A DNA stretch of 64,000 bases, from the NCBI GenBank assembly GCA_902793195.1, contig CADBCS010000019.1:1-64000 (forward strand). The letters run 5' to 3'. Each line of letters begins with the position of its first letter. Position 1 is the stretch's first letter. This DNA comes from an uncultured Coriobacteriaceae bacterium (lineage in GTDB: Bacteria; Actinomycetota; Coriobacteriia; Coriobacteriales; Atopobiaceae). A program made the position numbers and the translations under genes. A model generated the notes under the pieces. It searched no databases. It saw only the letters and a program-made list of their open reading frames with translations, and had not been told where the DNA came from. Positions 43,501-50,034 of the stretch are shown here, in pieces.

Positions 43501-45416
43501 CCGCCGATGGCCGCTGCCTGGCGCCCGCCGTTGGCGGTTACGGTGCCTCCGCTGATGGCGATGTCGCAGTAGCCGTTCTCGCCGCCGCCGATGCCGGCGC
43601 CGTCGTCGCCGCCGGTCGCGTTGATGGTGCCGCCGTTGATGGTGACGGAGCCACCGCTGTTGGCCTTTGCGTCGCCGCCGCAGCCGATGCCCGCGCCGTT
43701 GTTGCCGCCAAAGACCGTGACGTCACCACCGTTTATGGTGACGGTGCCGGCGTTGCCGCCATGGCCGCCGCCGATTCCCGCACCGTTGTCGCCGCCGTTG
43801 TAGTAGACAGTGGAGTCATAGGATTTTTGTGGCCTCTTTATGATACCACCGTTTATGGTGACGTTTCCGCCGTTGCCGCCGTTGCCGCCGCCCATACCGG
43901 CTGCGTTTTCGCCGCCTTTCGGCTCGACGTCACCGCCATAGATGATTACGTTGCCGCCGTTGCCACCACGTCCCCCGCCGATGCCTGCGCCGTTCTCGCC
44001 GCCCTCGCTACGGACATAGCCGCCGTACACAGTGAGGCTACCAGTTTGGCTCTGACCGTCGCTGCCGCCGACGCCTGCACAGTTCGTCGCGCCGCATACG
44101 TTTACAATGCCACCGTGAACCTCCACATTGCCACCCGTATGACCGGGGTAGCCACCAATTCCGGCACCGTTTGCGGTCTCATAGACGTCAATCCTGCCTT
44201 CAGACAAATCTTGGTCTTCGCCTTGCCCGTAAATCGACAGCGTGCAGCCCTCGGGTATGTATATTCCGTCCGCATTCAACCAACCCCTCTCGAACACATG
44301 CTCGACGTCGGTGCTACGCAGGATGAGGTGAGTGTCGCCCGTAAAGCAGACGCGCTCGTTGAATCGTCGTAGTCCGTCAACGAAGTACCAGCCGCCCGGG
44401 ATGGCGGCGCCACTTGAAGGAAGGCTCTTTACGTCGCTGCGCGTCTTTTCCTCGCTCACGACTTTGGTCCCATCCCAGTGTCGCTCTACGTACGATACGG
44501 TAAGCGTCTCCGCATCCGTTACGGTAATGCTGTACGTCACGCCGTTGATGGTGACCTTGAGCCACTCGGTGGTGTTGAAGGCCTGGTGCGCGGTGACGAC
44601 CCACTCGCCGGTCTCGTTGGAGACCGAGAACAGCTCGGGATTGCTCGCCTCCGCCGCCGTAACCTCGCCGGTGAGGTCCACCGCCTCGAGTATCTTGGAC
44701 AGGGAGACATACGCGTCACCGGGCATCACGTACTGCTTCCTGTTGTAGGTAAACTCCACGGTGTAGAGCGAGAAGCCATCCGTCTGCACGACCGCGGTCG
44801 TCTGCTCGCCGGTCTCCGGGGTCGTTTGGGTCGTTGCGTCTAGGCTCTGGGCGGCCAGCTCGCCGGTGGCCTCGTCCTCGATGACGTGATACACCTGCGT
44901 CTGGAGGTTCTTGTCTGCGACCTCCGCAGTTGTGAAGGAGACCTCGACCTGTTGTCCCTCGACCGGCTGAATCTGGCTGCCGTTTGCGTCGAGCACCGTC
45001 ACATCGAAGGTGTGCGACTCCGCGACGGTCGCGCTCTCATCGCGTTCCTCTTCCACGACCTCGCCGACCTGCTGCTCTTGGCTGCGCGTGGCCTTGCTCA
45101 CGGAGAGCTTGGCGCCGGCCGGGAACGTGCCCGCCTCGGCCGCAACGGCGACCTTGATGCCGTCGATGACCTGCGAGGCTGCGAACGCCGGCATGTCGGG
45201 GGCGGCGGGCTCGGCGGACTGCTCGGCCGTGGCCGGGTCGTCGGCCGGGTCGGCGGGCGGGTCGTCGGGCGGGTCGTCGGGCTGCTCGGAAGCCGCCGAC
45301 ACGATCTCGTCCGCCGCCTCCGCGAACGCCGGTAGGGGCATGAGGCCCACCGCTAGAATCAAACTCAAAACAAACGAGAGGGTCCTTGTCAGCAGCGAAT
45401 TCCTGTTCCAACCCAT
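34518..45416 (-). CDS. Giant glycine-rich beta-repeat adhesin with InlB-like and ChW repeats
   Basis: A 3,632-aa secreted protein; start at 45416 (MGWNRNSLLT) with AAGGAGG upstream, not the longer frame that runs into the 35-bp palindrome. The signal peptide ends PAFA|EAAD. A conserved N-terminal domain (~80-300; AEAGTFPAGAKLSV...) is shared with the protein at 51232. Four modules (~360, 1040, 1690, 2330) each start with a G.L.V.G(L/I)Y(I/V)P..(C/K).L(T/S)IYGQ segment, then many GGTITINGG / AGIGGG repeats; two Pmp-like GGG.Y segments are interspersed. From ~2620 are InlB-like repeats (EGHELEGWYDG), fibronectin-like parts, an Ig-like domain (~3385-3465) and three ChW repeats. No wall-anchor motif. 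Likely adhesion; the ligand is unknown. Confidence 0.92.
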   Translation of the reverse strand: MGWNRNSLLTRTLSFVLSLILAVGLMPLPAFAEAADEIVSAASEQPDDPPDDPPADPADDPATAEQSAEPAAPDMPAFAASQVIDGIKVAVAAEAGTFPAGAKLSVSKATRSQEQQVGEVVEEERDESATVAESHTFDVTVLDANGSQIQPVEGQQVEVSFTTAEVADKNLQTQVYHVIEDEATGELAAQSLDATTQTTPETGEQTTAVVQTDGFSLYTVEFTYNRKQYVMPGDAYVSLSKILEAVDLTGEVTAAEASNPELFSVSNETGEWVVTAHQAFNTTEWLKVTINGVTYSITVTDAETLTVSYVERHWDGTKVVSEEKTRSDVKSLPSSGAAIPGGWYFVDGLRRFNERVCFTGDTHLILRSTDVEHVFERGWLNADGIYIPEGCTLSIYGQGEDQDLSEGRIDVYETANGAGIGGYPGHTGGNVEVHGGIVNVCGATNCAGVGGSDGQSQTGSLTVYGGYVRSEGGENGAGIGGGRGGNGGNVIIYGGDVEPKGGENAAGMGGGNGGNGGNVTINGGIIKRPQKSYDSTVYYNGGDNGAGIGGGHGGNAGTVTINGGDVTVFGGNNGAGIGCGGDAKANSGGSVTINGGTINATGGDDGAGIGGGENGYCDIAISGGTVTANGGRQAAAIGGGHNADGGAIAITGGKVSANANSSKGKGMGGGADSDGSTPITLGYTDETRDDISITASSYNGVVTLDQPFKNANGMYQAGSVQDLSKMAGSALRAWDTQEETWAQLQTRVASANDGDTITLHQSYEALGTDQSLTFDAASSKSLTLDLNGYTLNRAMGSSSDGGSVIYVGQNSTLTIKDSAGGGVITGGKATNGGGIYCAGSLVIEGGTIKGNAATQSGGGVYASRDFLALYGGAITGNTCGSGEGGGVYMDAAIFWTSGNPVVSGNKKGNDANNIWLKSGRQMTVHRALTDGANLCMSPENTGNAITSDYGKNNGTELPSEYFCADNASDVVYLANGEVWIGPATGEVVHDVPYVERSWTERIGVSQETKTTDALVVPDNGVMTGGWYYLNKDVTANGRIALKGDTNLILGDGKTLDVKGLYIPKGNKLTIYGQSKDSGKIVSHPGGGAAIGAYSGHEGGEIVIHGGTIEATGHDNCAGIGSNDGNGTTSPITIYGGTIYTRGGSDAAGIGGGCDCDGGTVTIYGGTITANEDPNENAAAIGGGENGNGGTIRIHGGTITTWSRDGACIGGGEDGDGGEITINGGTITCNDKGEANGARIGGGDGGDGGTITINDGTIHVWFRDGAGIGGGEDGDSGTITINGGTVISKYASGSEGSGAAIGGGNNGGDGHLITITGGDIVARSKHGAGIGGGRAGNKYNNMDSGKGGTITISGGKLIISSDYGFGIGTGGKGGKIFDTPDTKWATSAGTITIGGDAHVDTTGWFAGIGGDGGSITINGGDVTSKGIGHDDKNGRGILLMSKEGRVTITGGKVTAAGYGDFPGISTEWATVKITGGTVKASAEKACGLGGRNRIEDARQDHNDDNKGTLTIEGTSTVVDASSTKFVGMGGYKKHVFGPGITVEITSGGRDKGEEYWSDAKIDYEGMRVTAGADRASAQILPESVDLEHQLDGQPDQHHAYQEEDFKYLRYEPCSHKDTVENNICWACSHTFTDQIQYVECSWDGTESKVIKAKKDLPEGWQEFPNEDDDITLSAGCYVVNRNQTVSKITLTGNVDLILCNGYTLSALSGVDVPQNCTLNIYVQAGGTGGLLAYGYGLIGTTIRAGIHNLGNVVVHGGVVTAQGATTCAGIGSNDDDRERTGSFTVYDGTVSAVGGRWAAGIGGGRDSDGGTITIYGGTITATGKDSSAGIGGGDTEHTRADNSAINIHGGNVTATGDSKGSGIGGGEYGRATVSISGGDILAIGGMSGGAGIGSGVDGEGSDITITGGVVSALCYSGGNGIGDGKNTPNCSSTIRLGYTDKTKDEISITATTFDGTATMEQSFHNENGVFPANETPNIDTMGGSTLRAWDGVTGTTWKDLQMQIRGADGGQVIKLGQDFTAEVDDTSLEIESGKTITIDLNGHTLDRYLVNRNPYASEKAPVIHVAEGANLTIEDSRGGGIITGGFSPKGGGIYCEGTLTVNGGTIQDNKANTSGGGIYLEDGTNATLHLNGGTITGNACNDVKYETDNCGGGVYVSATATMTVSGNPVVTGNERIWGHSLFTDNVGLASSNNGNSKISVVGELADGASLGVTIQSWSGNTLGVITSEYGKQNQEYPSAYFHSDDDQYNVVTASVDGYTEGRIAKGLRGVTYLSYEWADGKLVETVESTEGNWMAWPDATSVPGGMYVLNQSITKNSRVSLQDNTWIVLCDGCTLDVRGLYVPAGKTLTIYGQSGGTGKIVSHPSSGAGIGATSDNHPGGNVVIHGGTIEATGHDHCAGIGSNDGNGANVGSFTMYNGTVTATGGSQGAGIGGGRDCDGGEITIYGGTVTATGKDSSAGIGGGDPDGKRADTSTINIYGGTITATGNSKGAGIGGGEYGHATINISGGTITATGGKSGGAGIGSGVDGSASTVTITGGVVTALCYTSGNGIGDGKNTTGSTVTLDYTDATRDDISVTAASFGGTVTLKKSFVMHDLDRHYEPGIVSDNTSLVGGAITSWPSYDVTIQKPEHGSITISSPAAHAGATVVIGVTPDPDYELDAITVVDGSGNDVPVVGGTFTMPDGPVVVSARFKRIAHTANLTFFEDTEGTKVWKLLTLDGGTSLEDFAGYGTEEPNLLVRDGYTFAGWATEPGIVVDSYRDKSGQLNAALEGKLVDWSGVIESDVDAYPIWIRDRLNVIINPGADDAVIDEAQALNFTVNIDEKIVMRYLKEATRTGYDLVGWYTQGGVLWNDVGWELLDYVDEGWVETAGWGMTPEYCDRNESGSPVMRTAVDRKFNYYTVTLTAHWTPKAARMEYALGDHAASGSAVPEDVIVDFGNTVTLPTAPSAEGGYAFTGWKIGDTLYSAGGQFAFTDWSLTDANYRIPVTAQYAEDQTTSYTVTFNTNGGTGVSGVTVPAGTTIAMPTTTKEGHELEGWYDGDTKVEFPYTVESSANLTAHWKTAQQYTITFNSAGGSAVDPITQSVGTSITAPEDPTRAHYTFDGWYPTLPSTMPLGGLDVVATWSSTIYHILFDFNDGTTPQYRADGAYGSLVEPPADPTGEGFVFCGWQDIWGNEVVFPLYMPENFPTFTAKWKRAQAAPELVSAQVVDAHTVQVEGPLAGMEYAIVPAGQVPGPKDWEQAKRIENDGDDVVFDGLLSGASYEVWSRRYETDDKAQSGATKSSTLDTPKDQQEAPAAPYAVAMGETVIAVAAGSGAQEYALVPKGQPAPAADSGEWKSCDADGRVEWTGLAPNTEYDVYARMKANDRAHASGSPEATAVKTLPAHVTGVRLNSTGAKKTYAVGDALDVGGLTLEVSKSDGTTQTVAVTAGMVTGFDGGKAGRQTLSVTYEGFVDTYVVEVVAPAPAPEPEPAAAPKATTAVHVQRRGWMRVTGDGMAGTAGKSLRVEALTLSLPKGVSGGIEYRSHVQRSGWEKTWRRNGQRSGTVGKARRVEALQIRLTGAAANEYDVYYRVHVQRIGWMAWAKNGAVAGTQGMARRVEAIQIVFVRKGDPAPATIHRGVRQNYAKAFLRK

Positions 45417-45504
45417 GGTGCGCCTCCTTGCCACAATGCGCGCTAGACTATGTAAATATAGCATGGCGGGACAGGGGGGACGGGAACGTTTGTTCCGACA
45501 AGGA

Positions 45505-45580
45505 TGCCAGCCGCGGGGGACCGTCCCCTCTGGTCCAGTTTCGCGACTGGACCAGAGGGGACGGTCCCCCGCGGCTGGCA
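45505..45580. repeat. 35-bp perfect inverted repeat (family B)
   Basis: Arms 45505-45539 and 45546-45580 are perfectly complementary over 35 bases, with loop TTCGCG. The arm begins TGCCAGCCGCGGGGGACC and ends TCTGGTCCAGT, and contains the family core GGGGACGGTCCCC. It lies between two divergent genes, outside both promoters' cores. Confidence 0.95.
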
Positions 45581-45601
45581 GCTTCCTCCGTAGCAGCTCT
45601 G

Positions 45602-45630
45602 TTGAGGTTGTATCACTGTAGTGATACACT
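45602..45630 (+). promoter_or_regulatory. Promoter with operator filling the spacer (DUF3990 operon)
   Basis: TTGAGG (45602-45607) and TACACT (45625-45630) are 17 bases apart. The palindrome TGTATCACTGTAGTGATACA (45609-45628; arms TGTATCACT/AGTGATACA) fills the spacer, so a bound dimer would block RNA polymerase. Confidence 0.7.
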
Positions 45631-45654
45631 CATTTCAAAGTGCAAAGGAGCGAC

Positions 45655-46377
45655 ATGAGCAAACGAATCACGATCTTCCATGGATCCGAGAGGGTCATAG
45701 AAGCGCCAGAATTCGGGGCGGGCAGGAGAAACAACGACTTTGGCCAAGGCTTCTACTGTACCGAGAGTGAAGAGATGGCAATGGAGTGGGCGGTTTCCTC
45801 CTTGAGGGACGGATTCGCCAATCGTTACGTTCTTGATGCGGAGTACCTCAACGTCCTGAATCTCAACAGCCCAGACTACACAATCCTCAACTGGATGGCG
45901 GTCTTGGTGCGGCATCGGCCCTTTTCCCTGGGAACACCAGTGGCCAGAAGAGCGAAGAGGTTCCTCATAGACAACTTCTACATCAACGTGAACGCCTATG
46001 ACCTTGTGGTGGGCTACCGTGCTGACGACTCCTACTTCGACTTTGCGGAATCCTTTCTCAACAACGGGATCTCCGTCGAGCAGCTCGCCCTGGCCATGCG
46101 ACTCGGGCAACTGGGCGAGCAAATCGTGCTCAAGTCACGACATGCGTTCTCGTCCCTAACCTATGAGGGATTTAGCACAGCCGACAAGGAAAAGTACTAT
46201 GTGCGTCGCAAATACCGCAACGACGAGGCGAACCAACGATTCCATGAGCTCCTTGCAAGCGAGGACGACGGCTTGTATATCATCGACATCATGAGGGGCG
46301 GTGTGCACAATGATGACCCACGGATACCCAGAAGCCTACCTGCGCAAGGCCCAGACCATGATGGGGGACGCCTTTGA
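45655..46377 (+). CDS. DUF3990 protein (ADP-ribosyltransferase-like, probable toxin)
   Basis: A 240-aa protein; ATG at 45655 (MSKRITIFHG) after AAAGGAG. DUF3990 features are seen: FHGSERVIEAPEFGAGRRNN, then DFGQGFYCTES and EMAMEWA, with GEQIVLKS later; these fit an ADP-ribosyltransferase fold (His-Tyr-Gln/Glu-like residues). The next gene is an XRE regulator overlapping its end by ~68 bases, a toxin-then-antitoxin arrangement. The enzymatic role and toxicity are inferences from family and context. Confidence 0.8.
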   Translation: MSKRITIFHGSERVIEAPEFGAGRRNNDFGQGFYCTESEEMAMEWAVSSLRDGFANRYVLDAEYLNVLNLNSPDYTILNWMAVLVRHRPFSLGTPVARRAKRFLIDNFYINVNAYDLVVGYRADDSYFDFAESFLNNGISVEQLALAMRLGQLGEQIVLKSRHAFSSLTYEGFSTADKEKYYVRRKYRNDEANQRFHELLASEDDGLYIIDIMRGGVHNDDPRIPRSLPAQGPDHDGGRL

Positions 46378-46951
46378 CTACGCGACGAATGTGTGCGGCA
46401 TCTCAGGCGACACGTTCGTAAAGCTGTTCGTGGGAAGCACCGTTTGCGCGCGCATGCAAAACGGGGAGCCCTCGTACATCTTGGGAAGGAGCGGCATCGA
46501 GATGATGACCGACGTGCTCCAAGAGACGACCGGGCATGCGCCGGATGTCGAACCGCAGGTGCGCGTGAGCCGTTCGGCGGAGTATTGGATTGGCTGGGCG
46601 AGTGCCTACTACCAATGGTGGTCGGGAAGGACGTATTGGGAGTTCTTTGAGGCGAACGGCTTCGATGATTTGCGCAGGATGTACACGGCGCAACACGAGG
46701 CAGACGTTTCCAGATTCGCGGAGATTGCCGACGCGCGCGTGCGGGAGCTCTTTCCTCAGACGAACCTGAGGCGTTTGCGCTCGGCCTACGGCTGCACGCA
46801 GGCCGAGTTGGCAAGGATGTCCGGCGTCAGCCTGCGCTCGATTCAGATGTACGAGCAACGCCGCAAGGACATCAACAAGGCGAGCGTCCTTACCGTATAT
46901 CGTCTGGCGCGATGCCTCGGCTGCACGGTGGAGACGCTCATCGAGCGGTAG
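46310..46951 (+). CDS. XRE-family HTH protein, putative antitoxin of the DUF3990 pair
   Basis: 213 aa from the ATG at 46310 (MMTHGYPEAYLR), 11 bases after AGGGG; GTG at 46301 and ATG at 46313 are alternatives. The N-terminal ~130 residues resemble the domain found with DUF3990 proteins (YLRKAQTMMGDAFDYA, then a W-rich GWASAYYQWW). The C-terminal ~60 residues are an XRE HTH (LRRLRSAYGCTQAELARMSG, VSLRSIQMYEQRRKDINKA). It could bind the palindrome at 45609-45628. Confidence 0.8.
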   Translation: MMTHGYPEAYLRKAQTMMGDAFDYATNVCGISGDTFVKLFVGSTVCARMQNGEPSYILGRSGIEMMTDVLQETTGHAPDVEPQVRVSRSAEYWIGWASAYYQWWSGRTYWEFFEANGFDDLRRMYTAQHEADVSRFAEIADARVRELFPQTNLRRLRSAYGCTQAELARMSGVSLRSIQMYEQRRKDINKASVLTVYRLARCLGCTVETLIER

Positions 46952-46993
46952 GGACCTGCACGCGGACGTTGGCGGCAGCTCCCAGCACGAGCG

Positions 46994-47425
46994 CTATTCG
47001 TGCAGGACCTTGTGGAACCAGTACGCGGACCTCTCGTACCCCGCCTTGGCGAGCATTGCCTGCGAGCCCTCGCGCCCAAAGCTCGTCGCGCACCCAACGG
47101 AGTTCGCGCCACGCTCGCGGGCCTCCCTCTCCGAGCGCTCAAGTAGTTGGCGCCCGATGCCGCGGCCCTGGTACTCCGGCAGAACGGCGATGCCGTTCAT
47201 CTTTATGTACCCGTCCGGATCGTCAATCGACAACACCTCAACGAGCGTGGTAAAGCCCACCACGTCCCCGTCCTCCACGGCCACGAACGTGCGGTAGCGG
47301 TCGTCCTCGGCCATCCTGTCCAAGGTCCTGCCAACGCTCTCGTCCGTCGCGGTGGGAACGTTAAGAAGCTCGCGCCAGAGCCTGGCGACCACGACATAGT
47401 CCTCGGGCTGGACCTCTCGTATCAT
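46994..47425 (-). CDS. GNAT-family N-acetyltransferase
   Basis: A 143-aa acetyl-CoA-dependent acyltransferase; start at 47425 (MIREVQPEDY) after GGGGGAGAG. The acetyl-CoA loop is QGRGIG (86-91) after GIAVLPEY, and the end is GYERSAYWFHKVLHE. It has the usual length of small-molecule GNATs; the substrate is unknown. Its last 24 bases are duplicated at 34401-34424. Confidence 0.88.
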   Translation of the reverse strand: MIREVQPEDYVVVARLWRELLNVPTATDESVGRTLDRMAEDDRYRTFVAVEDGDVVGFTTLVEVLSIDDPDGYIKMNGIAVLPEYQGRGIGRQLLERSEREARERGANSVGCATSFGREGSQAMLAKAGYERSAYWFHKVLHE

Positions 47426-47523
47426 GGCTCTCCCCCTCTCCCCAGCGCGCATATCGTGTCGGCGCGCGACCACCGCCTCACACTATATCCCTTTGTCCGC
47501 CGGACGGGGATGGGTGCCGAGGG

Positions 47524-47614
47524 TGGAACAGGGACGCGGAACGAAAAACCCGTCCCCCGCTCCAGGGACGTGGAACGAAAAACCCGTCCCCCGTTCCACA
47601 CGTCCCCCGTTCCA
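47524..47614. repeat. Family A repeats, tandem
   Basis: TGGAACGAAAAACCCGTCCC followed by CCGTTCCA, in two full copies plus a truncated tail of the 14-base unit GTCCCCCGTTCCAC. No gene lies between 47426 and 47803; this repeat and the AT-rich promoter region fill it. Confidence 0.85.
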
Positions 47615-47680
47615 CTTCTCACGTCACCGCGACGCTTCGTTCGGGTTTCGCCAATCCTCAAGGTCGGTTAGTTTAATATC

Positions 47681-47750
47681 CGGTATCTCAGGATTTTTTG
47701 CGTGAGTTACCGGATAAATTTACTAATATGAAAAAAATTTTCGGTAACTC
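47681..47750 (+). promoter_or_regulatory. AT-rich promoter region with inverted repeats
   Basis: GAGTTACCG / CGGTAACTC (47704-47712, 47742-47750) are perfect 9-base arms around an A/T-rich loop, and CGGTATCTC (47681-47689) is a near third half-site. Its base composition differs sharply from the surroundings. It is probably the control region of the ATPase gene at 47804; no clear -35/-10 was chosen. Confidence 0.5.
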
Positions 47751-47803
47751 GGGCAATTCATGCCTTAGGTAAGGCTTAGGTATTGCCATGTGGGAGGCAA
47801 TCT

Positions 47804-49234
47804 ATGGACCTAATTGGACGTCACGAGGCACGACGGGCACTTGAGTATTGCGAGAAAACCGGCAAGTCGGAACTTGTTTGCGTGTACGGAAGGCGCAGGG
47901 TTGGCAAGACCTATCTTGTGGAACAGACGCTTGGCCCATACTTCGCCTTCCACATTGTGGGGTCGAAGAAGGCGACTCTGCGTGCCCAGCTACGAGAGTT
48001 TGGGCTCGAGCTGGCCGATCGCGGGGACCCCAACCCTGACCCCCCATCCAGCTGGCGAGAGGCGTTCAACCGTTTGTACAAAGTCATTTCTAGGGCAGAC
48101 GCCCCACGGAGCCCACATGGGAAAGCAGTGGTGTTTATCGACGAGTTCCCTTGGTTCGTCAGGCAGAGGTCGGACTTTTTGAGCGCCTTTGCCACGTTCT
48201 GGAATCGTAGAAGTACGTCGGGCACGAAGATGCTCGTTATTGTCTGTGGATCCGCAACATCGTGGATCATCGACCATCTGCTCACGAACGACGACGATCT
48301 GGCCGCTCGTGTGACGGAGTCGATCTTCCTTGAGCCGTTTACGCTCGCGGAGAGCGAGGAGTTCTTTCGCGATCGCGGGTTCGACTGGGATCGTAGGATC
48401 ATCTTGGAGACGCAGATGGTGTTTGGCGGCCTTCCGTTCTTCTTTAGCCTCATGCATCCCAAACAGAGTCTCTGGCAGAACATAGACCGCCTGTGCCTAA
48501 GCTCACGATCGCAGCTGAGGGGCGAGACCATGATGCTGCTCGAGAGCACGATGCGCTCTTCGAGAATATACGTCGAGCTGTTCGCGCTGCTCGCCAAGCA
48601 CAAGTACGGCGTCCCCAAGGAAGCGGCCTGCAGGGAGCTGGGATACTCGGCAAGCCAATTTGCCAATGCGGTCGCAGAGGTAATCAAGTGTGGGTATGCG
48701 CACGAATACCGCAACCTTGGCAAGCCTCACCATCCCAAGTACATACAGCTCAAAGACCCGTTCATCCTGTTTCACTACCACGTGATAGACCCGAGCAACG
48801 GCAGCCCCGTTGCCTGCTGGTCGGACTTCGTTGCCGACCAAGGGCGCTACAACCAGTGGAGGGGAAGCGCGTTCGAGGTCGTATGTCTCTATCACATAAA
48901 GCAATTGAAAGATGCGCTCGGCATTGGGGGCGTCCTTACCAGGGAGTATCCCTGGTCGAGCGAGCGGCGATCGGGCGGCGCCCAGGTTGACCTCGTAATC
49001 GAGCGGGCCGATCGCGTTGTGGACCTATGCGAGATGAAGTTCACAGACGGCCCCTTTTTGCTCGACGCCCAGAGCGAGCAGGACCTCATACGCAAACGCG
49101 AGGTGTTTAGGGATGAGACAAAAACGCGATTCGCGCTGAAGACGGTGCTCGTGTCGGTAAGTGGCACACGCGGCAATCGGGACGGCGCGGTTTCCAGCAA
49201 ACTTGACGTTGACGACCTGTTCTATCGGCGGTGA
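47804..49234 (+). CDS. Archaeal-type ATPase with DUF234 (nuclease-like) domain
   Basis: A 476-aa protein; start at 47804 (MDLIGRHEAR) after GGGAGG at six bases. Walker A is YGRRRVGKT (28-36), Walker B AVVFIDEFPW; the arginine-rich loop and the YSASQFANAV winged helix are typical. The C-terminal DUF234 part ends in VDLVIERADRVVDLCEMKF, a PD-(D/E)XK-like D...E.K core. The family is abundant and of unknown function in gut bacteria and archaea. A 5'-truncated paralogue lies at 61519-62283. The gene is followed within a few bases by an adhesin remnant on the other strand. Confidence 0.88.
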   Translation: MDLIGRHEARRALEYCEKTGKSELVCVYGRRRVGKTYLVEQTLGPYFAFHIVGSKKATLRAQLREFGLELADRGDPNPDPPSSWREAFNRLYKVISRADAPRSPHGKAVVFIDEFPWFVRQRSDFLSAFATFWNRRSTSGTKMLVIVCGSATSWIIDHLLTNDDDLAARVTESIFLEPFTLAESEEFFRDRGFDWDRRIILETQMVFGGLPFFFSLMHPKQSLWQNIDRLCLSSRSQLRGETMMLLESTMRSSRIYVELFALLAKHKYGVPKEAACRELGYSASQFANAVAEVIKCGYAHEYRNLGKPHHPKYIQLKDPFILFHYHVIDPSNGSPVACWSDFVADQGRYNQWRGSAFEVVCLYHIKQLKDALGIGGVLTREYPWSSERRSGGAQVDLVIERADRVVDLCEMKFTDGPFLLDAQSEQDLIRKREVFRDETKTRFALKTVLVSVSGTRGNRDGAVSSKLDVDDLFYRR

Positions 49235-49415
49235 CCACGCGTGAGCGACGCTGACGGCGTCGAACAAATTGTCCTTGAAGCCGGTGGTGAACGTGCCGGG
49301 CTCCAGCATCGTCACGCCGAGGCTCGCGCCGTCGGAGTGCGCACCCGCGACGGTTATCTTGGCGTTGAGTTCCGGGTCAGGTGTTTGTTGAGATTCTTGA
49401 TACTTTATACCTTGC
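49235..49415 (-). pseudogene. Internal fragment of a beta-helix adhesin gene
   Basis: On the minus strand this encodes ELNAKITVAGAHSDGASLG followed by VTMLEPGTFTTGFKDN, which matches the linker type K(I/L).V.G.L...S.GV....G.FTTGF(K)DN repeated in the 3,322-aa protein at 51232. There is no start, and the frame enters a family A repeat at its 5' end. The ATPase gene cuts it at the 3' end. Confidence 0.7.
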
Positions 49416-49453
49416 CCGACGAACACGTTGGACACCCGTTCCACAGGGATTGC

Positions 49454-49518
49454 GGAACGAAAAACCCGTCCCCCGTTCCACGAACGGCCGTGGAACAGGG
49501 GACGGGTTTTTCGTTCCA
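49454..49518. repeat. Family A inverted pair
   Basis: GGAACGAAAAACCCGTCCCC...CGTTCCA and its reverse complement, separated by CGAACGGCCG: a hairpin with ~27-base arms, at the edge of the adhesin remnant. Confidence 0.9.
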
Positions 49519-49536
49519 TTGGCGTTGGAACACCCG

Positions 49537-50034
49537 TTAAAGCCTTGCGGCCATCATCCCCGTATCAGCTATCCGCTTGAACCCGAACCTTTCGTAGAAA
49601 CCTTCGAGCTCTGGCGTTAGGGGGTCGACGACGAGAACCTTCGCGCCGATGTTGTTTGCAACGAACCTCGACCTTATCACGGCATCCCGCAGCAAGGCGC
49701 TGCCCAGCCCTTGTCCCCGGTAGTCGGCGTCGACGGCCAGCACGCCCAACAAGATCGCAGGAATGTTTGGAGGCGTGTTGCGCGTGACCCAACCTGCAGA
49801 GACATCCGCTCGCTGCAGGGAATAGGCGGAAAGCGTGTAGAATCCCGCGATGCGGCCGAGGGGAGCGTCGCCAAGAACCGGCCGGGTGATGTACAACACG
49901 GCGGTTACGCGCTGCTTCGCCCTCGCTGCATATTTCGCGACCCAGCCATCGATCGAGTCGGCGCCGCTGCGAAAGCCGGCAAAGAGGGCAGGGTCTGAGA
50001 GCTGTTCGGGTTTGGTGAACCCCGTTAGACCCAT
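49537..50034 (-). CDS. TacT-like GNAT toxin
   Basis: A 165-aa acetyltransferase of the TacT/AtaT kind, known to acetylate the amino group of aminoacyl-tRNA and stop translation. Seen are LLGVLAVDADYRGQGLG (acetyl-CoA loop RGQGLG at 106-111) and the catalytic-type Tyr147 in FYERFGFKRI. It overlaps the DUF1778 gene by ten bases. The toxin role follows from family and context. Confidence 0.88.
   Translation of the reverse strand: MGLTGFTKPEQLSDPALFAGFRSGADSIDGWVAKYAARAKQRVTAVLYITRPVLGDAPLGRIAGFYTLSAYSLQRADVSAGWVTRNTPPNIPAILLGVLAVDADYRGQGLGSALLRDAVIRSRFVANNIGAKVLVVDPLTPELEGFYERFGFKRIADTGMMAARL

Noticed and set aside
47524-47614. Possible CRISPR-like array
   Set aside because: The repeats are of uneven length, without unique spacers and without cas genes; they are family A elements with slippage.
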